A stretch of 35,992 nt of DNA from positions 1 to 35,992 of the forward strand of contig QKGJ01000393.1 of assembly GCA_003251275.1 (NCBI GenBank). Reading direction: 5' to 3'. Below the pieces are notes generated by a model that saw only the letters and a program-made list of their open reading frames with translations, was not told where the DNA came from and ran no database searches. The stretch's first letter is position 1. Each line of letters begins with the position of its first letter. The stretch is from Ignavibacteria bacterium. Lineage in GTDB: Bacteria; Bacteroidota; Ignavibacteria; UBA10030; UBA6906. This document shows positions 8,488 to 17,163 of the stretch, in pieces. The position numbers were made by a program, and so were the translations under genes.

Positions 8488-11466
8488 ATGATCGGACAAG
8501 CAATCTCTCACTACAAAATACTCGATAAACTTGGGGAAGGCGGGATGGGCGTGGTGTACAAGGCACATGATGAAACCCTCAACCGTGTTGTTGCCCTGAA
8601 GTTCCTTCCCCATTATCTGACGTCCGATGCGGCAGAGAAGGACCGCTTCTACCACGAGGCGCGAGCTGCTTCAGCGTTGAACCATCCGAATATTACGACA
8701 ATTTTTGAGATCAAAGAATTCGAGAACCAGCTCTACCTGGCAATGGAATATGTCGAGGGAAAGACACTCAAGAAATTAGTTGAAGATGAAACACCCTCAA
8801 TGAAGGATGTTCTTGACATCGCGATCCAGGTGTGCGACGGGTTGACTGCCGCTGCTGAGAAAGGTATCATCCACCGCGATATCAAATCCGACAACATCAT
8901 GGTGAATGCGAAGGGTCAGGTGAAAATCATGGACTTTGGGCTTGCGAAAGTCAAGGGAGCTTCGAAGCTAACGAGGACCGGCTCGACCGTCGGGACCGCG
9001 GCATACATGTCCCCCGAGCAAACGGTTGGTGAAAAGATCGATCATCGGTCGGATATTTTCTCCTTCGGGGTGGTCTTGTACGAACTACTTACCAGCAAGC
9101 TCCCGTTCCGTGGAGAACACCAGGCGGCGATCGCCTATTCTATTGTAAATGAAGAACCTCAACCGGTGGCAAGGTTCAACGAGAAGGTAACGCCCGAAAT
9201 CGAGCGGATCGTCTCCAAGGCGCTTGCCAAGGATCAGGAAGATCGATATCAGCATATCGATGACATGCTGGCCGATCTCCGAAGAGAAAGAAAGAATCTC
9301 GAATATGCTCGTGCTGGATACGCAACCAGGTCAGGAATATCGCAGCCCGCGGTGTTGGAGGAACCAAAGAAAACCCCATCCAAGAATATGATTCTGGCAA
9401 CAGCCTTTGTGGTCATCGTTGCCCTACTCGCCGTTTTCAATCCTCTCAACTTTCATATAGGCACACAAGGAACACCGGCATCATCGGAAAAGAGCTCGCT
9501 CGCGGTGATGTACTTTGAGAACATCCCGGATCCAGAGGATAAAGACCACACAGGTGACATGATCACCAATCTCCTCACCACGTCGCTATTTCAAACAAGA
9601 GATCTTGACGTTATCAGTCGCGAGCGCCTCTATGACATCCAGAAGGAGCTAGGCCAAAGTGATGCACGGACAATTTCGCCAGCCATGACCACGAAGATCG
9701 CGGAGCGCGCCGGTGTTTCGATGATGGTTCTTGGCAGCATCCTGCAGGAGCGGCCGGCCCTCGCGATTACCTACCGTTTGGTTGAAGTGCATTCAGGAAA
9801 AATCCTGAGCACACAGCGCCTGTCCGGGTTTTCTCCGGACAACATTTTCTCCCTTGTTGATTCTCTTGCTATCCTCCTAAAAAACGACCTCAACGTTACA
9901 CCCTCCGCATTCACCGAAGCAAAGTCCGTTGCGAGTGTGACGACAACTTCACCTGAAGCGTATCGTTCATACATTGAGGGTGTGCAGCTCAACGACAAGT
10001 ACTATTCGACTGAAGCAAAAGCGGCATTCAACAAGGCCATTGAGCTGGACAGTACGTTCGCAATGGCATACTATGGACTGGCAACCCTCGCGATTGAGCC
10101 GGATGCCGCAATGCAACGTGAGGCTCTCATCAAAGCATGGCGGTTCAGTGATCGCGTTACAGAAAAAGAGCGGTTGACGATTCAGGCACAGTATGCCTTC
10201 AATATTGAGAACAATAATTCAAGGGGAAGCGCGTTACTTGAAGAGCTCCTTGAAAAGCATCCTCATGAGCAGCGGGCGTATGTCGCACTTATCAATATAT
10301 ACTGGAGGCAAAATCAACATGAAAAGGGCATTCAGGTAGCCAATCGGGGACTCAAGAATGACCCACGTGATGGAGAAACATGGAACAGCCTTGGATATCT
10401 TTATGCGTCGCTCGGTAAGCGAACCGAAGCAGTCGATGCGATTAATCAGTATCTGCAGATCGCACCTGCCTTACCGAATCCATACGACAGCAAGGGTGAA
10501 ATATATGCCATGTTCGATGAATCTGACTCTGCGGCCTACTGGTACCAGAAAGCTGTTTCATTCAAACCCGATTTCCCATCGATCTTGAAGTTGGGCACCA
10601 TTGCCGCAATCCACCAGGATTACGCGGCGGCAGAGAGGTATTTCAATCAATATGGCGTCACTACAGACAAGATTATAGAAGCCCATGCCAGAAATGCGCG
10701 TGCTATCATCCCGATCCGTCGTGGGCGTCTTCAAGAAGCGGAGCTTCTCCTGCGAAGGAACCTTGAGTCATTTTTGTCTCTGCGGTTACAGGGACCTGTC
10801 AGTGATATTTACTATGGGTTGATGTTATTGGCGTATCAGCGACAAGACTATCCGGCGATGCTTGAGTATGCCCAAAAATATTCGTCGGGGGGCGATCGAT
10901 CTTCGGCGACGATTCAATTCAACCGTTCGATATTAGCATTAGCTTACCTGAAGGCTGGCAACTCTGAAATGTACTCAAAATTGACAGGTCAGATGAGGAA
11001 TGACGTGATTGAAGATTCTCCGAATCAACAAGCCAGGTTTGAGTATACACTGGGCGCTGGGTTGTATGAACAGGGCAAGTACGAAGCAGCGCTTGAGCAC
11101 TTTAGTAGAGCCGAGCAGTGGCTTGCGCCGAATCATATTCCACCCCTCACTGTCGCCCTGGCACATTTGAAATCCCAACGTGTGACGAAAGCGATTGAAG
11201 AACTCAACAAGATCGCAATGTGGGTTGCGGTTGATGTGGAGCAATACACGCTTTCGTCTCTCCCTGTTTTGGAGTATTTACCGACGGCGTCAGTGAAGGC
11301 TCACTACTGGCTCGGTGTTGCGTACGAGCAGCAAGGACAGAAAAACCAGGCGATGAAGGAGTATGAGAGATTCCTTGATATCTGGAAGGACGCGGATTTC
11401 AAATCAGCGGAGATATCAGCTGCAAAGATCCGCCTAGCAAAACTGAAAGGAATGGCAGCGAAATGA
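8488..11466 (+). CDS. Ser/Thr kinase + TM + TolB_N/FlgO-like domain + TPR repeats (group B)
   Basis: [83 protein letters not shown]...ISRERLYDIQKELG; TPR-like AFNKAIELDSTFAMAYYGLA, WNSLGYLYASLGKRTEAVDAINQYLQIAP. Confidence 0.93.
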   Translation: MIGQAISHYKILDKLGEGGMGVVYKAHDETLNRVVALKFLPHYLTSDAAEKDRFYHEARAASALNHPNITTIFEIKEFENQLYLAMEYVEGKTLKKLVEDETPSMKDVLDIAIQVCDGLTAAAEKGIIHRDIKSDNIMVNAKGQVKIMDFGLAKVKGASKLTRTGSTVGTAAYMSPEQTVGEKIDHRSDIFSFGVVLYELLTSKLPFRGEHQAAIAYSIVNEEPQPVARFNEKVTPEIERIVSKALAKDQEDRYQHIDDMLADLRRERKNLEYARAGYATRSGISQPAVLEEPKKTPSKNMILATAFVVIVALLAVFNPLNFHIGTQGTPASSEKSSLAVMYFENIPDPEDKDHTGDMITNLLTTSLFQTRDLDVISRERLYDIQKELGQSDARTISPAMTTKIAERAGVSMMVLGSILQERPALAITYRLVEVHSGKILSTQRLSGFSPDNIFSLVDSLAILLKNDLNVTPSAFTEAKSVASVTTTSPEAYRSYIEGVQLNDKYYSTEAKAAFNKAIELDSTFAMAYYGLATLAIEPDAAMQREALIKAWRFSDRVTEKERLTIQAQYAFNIENNNSRGSALLEELLEKHPHEQRAYVALINIYWRQNQHEKGIQVANRGLKNDPRDGETWNSLGYLYASLGKRTEAVDAINQYLQIAPALPNPYDSKGEIYAMFDESDSAAYWYQKAVSFKPDFPSILKLGTIAAIHQDYAAAERYFNQYGVTTDKIIEAHARNARAIIPIRRGRLQEAELLLRRNLESFLSLRLQGPVSDIYYGLMLLAYQRQDYPAMLEYAQKYSSGGDRSSATIQFNRSILALAYLKAGNSEMYSKLTGQMRNDVIEDSPNQQARFEYTLGAGLYEQGKYEAALEHFSRAEQWLAPNHIPPLTVALAHLKSQRVTKAIEELNKIAMWVAVDVEQYTLSSLPVLEYLPTASVKAHYWLGVAYEQQGQKNQAMKEYERFLDIWKDADFKSAEISAAKIRLAKLKGMAAK

Positions 11467-14420
11467 TAGGACAAGCGATTTCGCACTACAAAATCCTTGA
11501 AAAGCTCGGTGAGGGCGGTATGGGCGTGGTGTATAAAGCCCACGACACCAAACTCGACCGCACCGTTGCGTTGAAATTCCTTCCGCACTACCTGACGACT
11601 GACGCCACGGAAAAAGAGCGGTTCTATCACGAAGCCCGCGCTGCGTCTGCACTCATGCACACAAACATCGCGGTGATTTTCGAGATCAACGAGCACGACG
11701 GGCAACTCTTCCTGGCGATGGAATACGTCGAGGGGAAGACGCTGAGGAAAACCATTGTGGAGGACGCGCTTCCGTCTCGCACATTGCTTGACATCGCCGT
11801 GCAGATCAGCGATGGCCTCGTTGCCGCGCATGAGAAGGGGATCGTCCACCGCGACATCAAGTCGGAAAACATCATGATCACGCCGAAAGGCCAGGCGAAG
11901 ATCATGGACTTCGGGCTGGCTAAGGCGAAGGGGGCGACGAAGCTCACCAAGGCGGGCTCGACGATCGGAACCGCGGCGTACATGTCGCCCGAGCAGGCCC
12001 GCGGCGAGGAAGTTGACCACCGCTCAGACATCTTTTCGCTCGGGGTCGTCCTCTACGAAATGTTTGCCGGGAAGCTTCCTTGGAGGGCGGAGCACCAGGC
12101 GGCGCTGGTGTATTCGCTCATGAACGAGGACCCGCAGCCCCTGGCGCGGTTTAACGAAAAAATCACACAGGAGCTGGAACGGATCGTAGGCAAAGCCCTC
12201 GCCAAGGATGCCGAGGACCGCTATCAGCATGTCGATGAAATGCTCGCCGATCTCCGGCGTGAACGCAAGCACCTCGAGTACGCGCGCGCGGGGTATGCGA
12301 CACAGACGACGATGAGCGGCGTCGGACCGACTGCAGTGGCCCCACCGTCTGCGGCACCCACACCGAAGAAATCTCCTCTCAAATATCTCATTACGGGAGG
12401 AGGGGTCGTCGTGGTCGTGATCCTTCTCCTCATCTTCAATCCTTTCAATTTCAAATTCAGCACACAGAACAGCAGCGCTTCCGACGGGGAGAAATCTATC
12501 GCGGTAATGTACTTCGAGAATGTTGCAGATCCGGGGGATGCTGACCGGACCGCGAAGATGATTTCATCATTGCTGGTAACGAGCCTCTCCGAATCGAAGG
12601 CCCTCAAGGTGATAAGTACACAGCGCCTCTACGACATCCTGAAGCAGCTCGGTAAGGAAGACCTGAAATCGATCGACCGGGGGACGGCTTCCGAGGTCGC
12701 GAAGAAGGCCGGCGTCAACTATTCGGTCACCGGCGAGGTACTCCAGACCTCCCCCCGGATCGTGCTCACCGTGGAGGTCTCCAACGTGCAGAGCGGCGAG
12801 ATCCTCGCCGCGGAAAGGATCACCGGCGGGGAGGGAGACGACGTCTTCGCCGTCGTGGACGACGCCGGGGCGAAGATCCGCGGGAAGTTCGTTTCCGCCA
12901 CCGGAACCGGTGACGTACGGGGGAAGGCTGTCGCGGATATCACCACCCACTCACCCGAAGCTTACCGGCATTACCTGAACGGGATCGATTACAGTCACAA
13001 GCAGTACAGGATCGAAGCTCTGGGCGAATTCACGAAGGCCATCGAGGAGGATTCGACGTTCGCGGGTGCCTACCTGTACCTGGCAGCAATGTCACCCCGG
13101 CCGGAGGACCGGACCTCCGCGATACGCAGTGCAATCCGGTATTCCGACCGGGCCACGGAGAGGGACCGCGCATTGATCGGGGCATGGGAATCGATTTTCC
13201 TGGGGGGTGATATTGGTGAGGGGTTACGACGAATGAGGAACTATGTCGCCGCCTATCCCGACGACAAGGAAGCGCATTTCTACCTTGGAGCTATTTCGTG
13301 GAGAGCCGGACACGACGTCGATGCAGGGATCGCGGAAATGGGGAAGGCCCTCGAACTGGATCCCTCGTTCAAGGAAGGCTATAATTCGCTCGCCTACATG
13401 TACGACGCGAAAGGGGATTTCGGGAAGTCGATTGAATCCATCAACAGGTACATCTCCCTCGCCCCCGACGAGGCGAATCCGTTCGATTCACGGGGCGATC
13501 TCTACGCCAAGCACGGGAAACTCCGCGAAGCGATCGAATCGTACGAACGCGCCGTGAAGATCAAACCCGATTTCTATCCCACGGTCGAGAAACTCGTCAA
13601 TACGTACATGTTCGACGGAAGGTTCGCCGACGCCGAACGCTGTCTCGGTGTCCTCCTCGCGAGCGGGGATCCGGGTACCGCGTACACCGCGCGTCTGAGC
13701 CGGATGAACCTCGATTTGTTCCGGGGCAGGCTCCGGAAAGCCCTGCGCACATCCGAAGAGTACCTCAAGTCCATCCCCGCGAAGTCCCTCCCGAGCGTTC
13801 TCGCCGACGCGTACGAAAAAAAGGCCGCGATCCTCGACGACCTGGGCGATTACCCGAACGCTCTGAAGGCCCTCGAGCAGAACCTCCGCTATTATCGGCT
13901 CGCCAATCCGCTCACTATCACGGGAAACCGCGGATGGTATGCCTCGGTACTAGCAAAGAACGGGGAGATCGACAGGGCGAGACAGGTCCTGAAGGAATTG
14001 CGGGAGGACATCGACCGGAAGCACTCCACCGATACGAGCGGGTACTGTTACGCCGTGGGGAGGATCGACCTCGCCGCGGGGAACCGCGAGGCGGCGGTCG
14101 CCGGGTTCAGGAAGGGCCTGAATCCCTCCTGGTTCGCGAGCGCCTCGATGCTCGGCCGCACGCTCCTCGATCTGGGGAAACCGGCCGAGGCGTTGCAGGC
14201 GTTCGCCATGGTCGATACGATGTATTATGAATCGCCCCTGACGTACAGACGGGCGGCCCTGCAGTATTACATGGGGATGGCCTATGAAGCGGCCGGCGAC
14301 AAGCCAGAGGCGGTCCGCCGATACGAGAAATTCCTGAGGTACGTTGAGGGTGGTGACAGTGATCTCCCGGAGATCGTCGACGCGAGAAGCCGGCTTTTAA
14401 AACTCAAGCACGGGGCCTGA
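11463..14420 (+). CDS. Ser/Thr kinase + TM + TolB_N/FlgO-like domain + TPR repeats (group B, paralog of the preceding gene)
   Basis: ATGA 4-bp overlap with the preceding stop; [81 protein letters not shown] repeats. Confidence 0.94.
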   Translation: MIGQAISHYKILEKLGEGGMGVVYKAHDTKLDRTVALKFLPHYLTTDATEKERFYHEARAASALMHTNIAVIFEINEHDGQLFLAMEYVEGKTLRKTIVEDALPSRTLLDIAVQISDGLVAAHEKGIVHRDIKSENIMITPKGQAKIMDFGLAKAKGATKLTKAGSTIGTAAYMSPEQARGEEVDHRSDIFSLGVVLYEMFAGKLPWRAEHQAALVYSLMNEDPQPLARFNEKITQELERIVGKALAKDAEDRYQHVDEMLADLRRERKHLEYARAGYATQTTMSGVGPTAVAPPSAAPTPKKSPLKYLITGGGVVVVVILLLIFNPFNFKFSTQNSSASDGEKSIAVMYFENVADPGDADRTAKMISSLLVTSLSESKALKVISTQRLYDILKQLGKEDLKSIDRGTASEVAKKAGVNYSVTGEVLQTSPRIVLTVEVSNVQSGEILAAERITGGEGDDVFAVVDDAGAKIRGKFVSATGTGDVRGKAVADITTHSPEAYRHYLNGIDYSHKQYRIEALGEFTKAIEEDSTFAGAYLYLAAMSPRPEDRTSAIRSAIRYSDRATERDRALIGAWESIFLGGDIGEGLRRMRNYVAAYPDDKEAHFYLGAISWRAGHDVDAGIAEMGKALELDPSFKEGYNSLAYMYDAKGDFGKSIESINRYISLAPDEANPFDSRGDLYAKHGKLREAIESYERAVKIKPDFYPTVEKLVNTYMFDGRFADAERCLGVLLASGDPGTAYTARLSRMNLDLFRGRLRKALRTSEEYLKSIPAKSLPSVLADAYEKKAAILDDLGDYPNALKALEQNLRYYRLANPLTITGNRGWYASVLAKNGEIDRARQVLKELREDIDRKHSTDTSGYCYAVGRIDLAAGNREAAVAGFRKGLNPSWFASASMLGRTLLDLGKPAEALQAFAMVDTMYYESPLTYRRAALQYYMGMAYEAAGDKPEAVRRYEKFLRYVEGGDSDLPEIVDARSRLLKLKHGA

Positions 14421-14424
14421 CAAC

Positions 14425-17139
14425 ATGATCGGACAAACAATATCACACTACAAGATCCTTGAGAAGCTGGGTGAGGGGGGAATGGGAATTGTGTATAAAG
14501 CTCAGGACACGAAGCTCGACCGCACCATTGCACTCAAGTTTCTCCCTGCCCATGTGTCTCTCAATGAAGAGACAAAAGCAAGGTTTCTCCAGGAGGCGAA
14601 AGCTGCTGCTGCGTTGAACCATCCCAACATCTGCACGATTCATGGCGTCGAGGAGGATGGCGGCAACATGTTCATTGTGATGGAATTCGTCGACGGGGGA
14701 ACCCTACGACAGAAGATTCCCTTCTCCTCCATCGATGACGTTATCAAAGTGGCAATGCAAATCGGTGAGGCGCTGCAGGAAGCGCACGCAAAAGAGATCG
14801 TCCATCGGGATATAAAGGCCGATAACATTATGCTGACATCCAAGGGTCAGGCGAAGGTCATGGACTTTGGTCTGGCGAAACTGAAGGGATCATTGAAACT
14901 CACGCGAACATCCAGCACGGTGGGAACGCTGGCGTACATGGCTCCTGAACAGATACAGGGCGGAGAAGTTGACTCCCGGAGCGATATCTTTTCCTTTGGG
15001 TCACTATTGTTTGAAATGCTCACCGGCAAGACTCCCTTCCGCGGTGAACACGAAGCAGCGATGCTCTACTCCATCGTCAATGAAGAGCCGATGTCTCTGG
15101 AATCGCTCCGGCCCGATGTCTCCCCCCTCCTGTCCAATCTTATTTCCCGCTGCCTTGAGAAAGATCCGGCGGACAGGTACCAACACATGGATGATCTCGT
15201 CAGCGAATTGCGGCGAACACAAAAAAAATCCTCAGGCAAGGTAATGCGGTCATCATCCTATATTCCAGCCCAACCGCCATCGACTGGAACCGCGTCCGGT
15301 GTTGTGTCTCATGTCGAGCCCGTTGCATCTACCGTGCCGGTCAAGGGAACATCACCCATAGCGAGATACGGTCTTATCGGAGCTGCGGCGCTAGTCATCC
15401 TTGGCGTGGCAGGATGGTTTCTTTTTTCGAAACCCGGTCTCAGTGTGAATCCCAGCATGACCACGCGTGTCCTGCAAGTGCCGTTCACTCAATACTCATA
15501 CCCCAGTCTCTCGCCCGATGGAAAATGGGTAGCGTTTCCAGCGGCTGACGCAAGCGGGAAGTGGGATATATACTACATGCACGTCAATGGCGGTGAACCC
15601 CGAAAGATTACCTCCGATGCCACGACGTTCATACAGCAAGGTGCAGATATTTCCCCCGATGGGAGTCAGATTGTTTATGATCGGACTAATGATAATAACT
15701 CCTCGCATGATGTATTTGCAATTTCATCCCTGGGCGGAACAAGCAGGAAACTTGCCACAGGCGCTACCGCAGCACGATGGAGACCCGATGGAGAAAGGGT
15801 GGGGTTTATCCGCACGAGGAGCTCGCGCACTCAGTCGGAGTCAGGGCTTATCGAGTTCTTGACCGTCAAGGCCGATGGGTCTGATCTCCGCCGGGAATAT
15901 GCGGATTCCCTCTTCGTCACAGCTGGCTCGTACCGCTTCAATTTCTGTTGGTCACCAGACGGGAAATCAATCGCATGGATCCGCAGCCTTAATGCGTCCT
16001 CCCAGGTGCTAATCCTCCGTGAGTTGAACACTGGGAAAGAGCGTCAACTCACTCAAGGGAATGAGAATCTCGACGCGATGGTCTGGACAGCCGATGACCG
16101 GATAATCTTCTCCTCCAATAGAGGGGGCAACACAAATCTCTGGGCCATTCCCGCAAAGGGAGGCGAAGCAGTTCAGGTGACGAAAGGCGGAGGACCTGAT
16201 ATTGGCCTTAGCGTCTCTGCTTCCGGAAATGAACTTGTCTATTTGCAACAACAGCGTGTCGGTTACCTCTGGACTGGAGGAATCGATGGTTCAGCGCTTC
16301 GACAGATCAGTTTTGACGATCGTCAAATTTGGGATCCATCATTTTCGCCTGATAAGAAGCGAATCGCCTTTATTATGAACGACCCAGACCCTCTTAAGAC
16401 AAGTAGCGATCTCTACGTGCTGGACTCCGACGGCAACAATCGACGACGACTCACCAATGGGGTCTCACGCGCCAACATTCCGTCATGGTCACCTGATGGT
16501 CGCATGATAATGTATGCAGTTCGTCCAACTGGTCAAGGTTCCGATACCACATCTCCAAAGGTTTTTGTCGTCGATGCAGATAATCCCGGAGCCCCAAAAT
16601 TAATAGGGAAAAATTGGGGGCTTGGATGGTTGGATGACGACCACATACTTTCTGTCGACGACCGGAGATCGTTTATTGTCACCGTATCAAGTGGAACGAC
16701 AAGGAAGTTTTTTGTTGATTCGGTTACCGTGTTTTTGTTTTCAGGTGGGAAACGTCTCGTGTATTATGACTGGCATTCATCCAAAGAAGGATGGTGGACA
16801 ATAGATATCGAGCCAACAACCGCGGCCGAGCTTGCAAAACAGACTGGCGAGGTGATCATGCCTGTCGTCCGAGGGTCCGCGAGGAAGGTAAGCTCGTCGG
16901 CAAATCCACTTACGGCCTGGCCCACCTCAAATCCTTTAGGCGAAATCATTGTGCAGTTTGCGGGGGAGGACAAAGTCCGTTTGATTTCTTCGAGTGGGCG
17001 CAAGGAAGAATTACTTACTGCCCGGTTTCCCGGATTGAGAAACAGTCCCATTGGGTTAAGTCACGACGGACAACAATTGGTCTTTGTTGTCCCGCGGCTG
17101 AGCTCCAGACTCATTTTGTTGGAAAAGGTGTTCCAGTAA
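14425..17139 (+). CDS. Ser/Thr kinase + TM + TolB/WD40-like propeller (group C)
   Basis: [119 protein letters not shown]. Confidence 0.94.
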   Translation: MIGQTISHYKILEKLGEGGMGIVYKAQDTKLDRTIALKFLPAHVSLNEETKARFLQEAKAAAALNHPNICTIHGVEEDGGNMFIVMEFVDGGTLRQKIPFSSIDDVIKVAMQIGEALQEAHAKEIVHRDIKADNIMLTSKGQAKVMDFGLAKLKGSLKLTRTSSTVGTLAYMAPEQIQGGEVDSRSDIFSFGSLLFEMLTGKTPFRGEHEAAMLYSIVNEEPMSLESLRPDVSPLLSNLISRCLEKDPADRYQHMDDLVSELRRTQKKSSGKVMRSSSYIPAQPPSTGTASGVVSHVEPVASTVPVKGTSPIARYGLIGAAALVILGVAGWFLFSKPGLSVNPSMTTRVLQVPFTQYSYPSLSPDGKWVAFPAADASGKWDIYYMHVNGGEPRKITSDATTFIQQGADISPDGSQIVYDRTNDNNSSHDVFAISSLGGTSRKLATGATAARWRPDGERVGFIRTRSSRTQSESGLIEFLTVKADGSDLRREYADSLFVTAGSYRFNFCWSPDGKSIAWIRSLNASSQVLILRELNTGKERQLTQGNENLDAMVWTADDRIIFSSNRGGNTNLWAIPAKGGEAVQVTKGGGPDIGLSVSASGNELVYLQQQRVGYLWTGGIDGSALRQISFDDRQIWDPSFSPDKKRIAFIMNDPDPLKTSSDLYVLDSDGNNRRRLTNGVSRANIPSWSPDGRMIMYAVRPTGQGSDTTSPKVFVVDADNPGAPKLIGKNWGLGWLDDDHILSVDDRRSFIVTVSSGTTRKFFVDSVTVFLFSGGKRLVYYDWHSSKEGWWTIDIEPTTAAELAKQTGEVIMPVVRGSARKVSSSANPLTAWPTSNPLGEIIVQFAGEDKVRLISSSGRKEELLTARFPGLRNSPIGLSHDGQQLVFVVPRLSSRLILLEKVFQ

Positions 17140-17163
17140 ACTCTCATTACGGAAGTCTCATTT

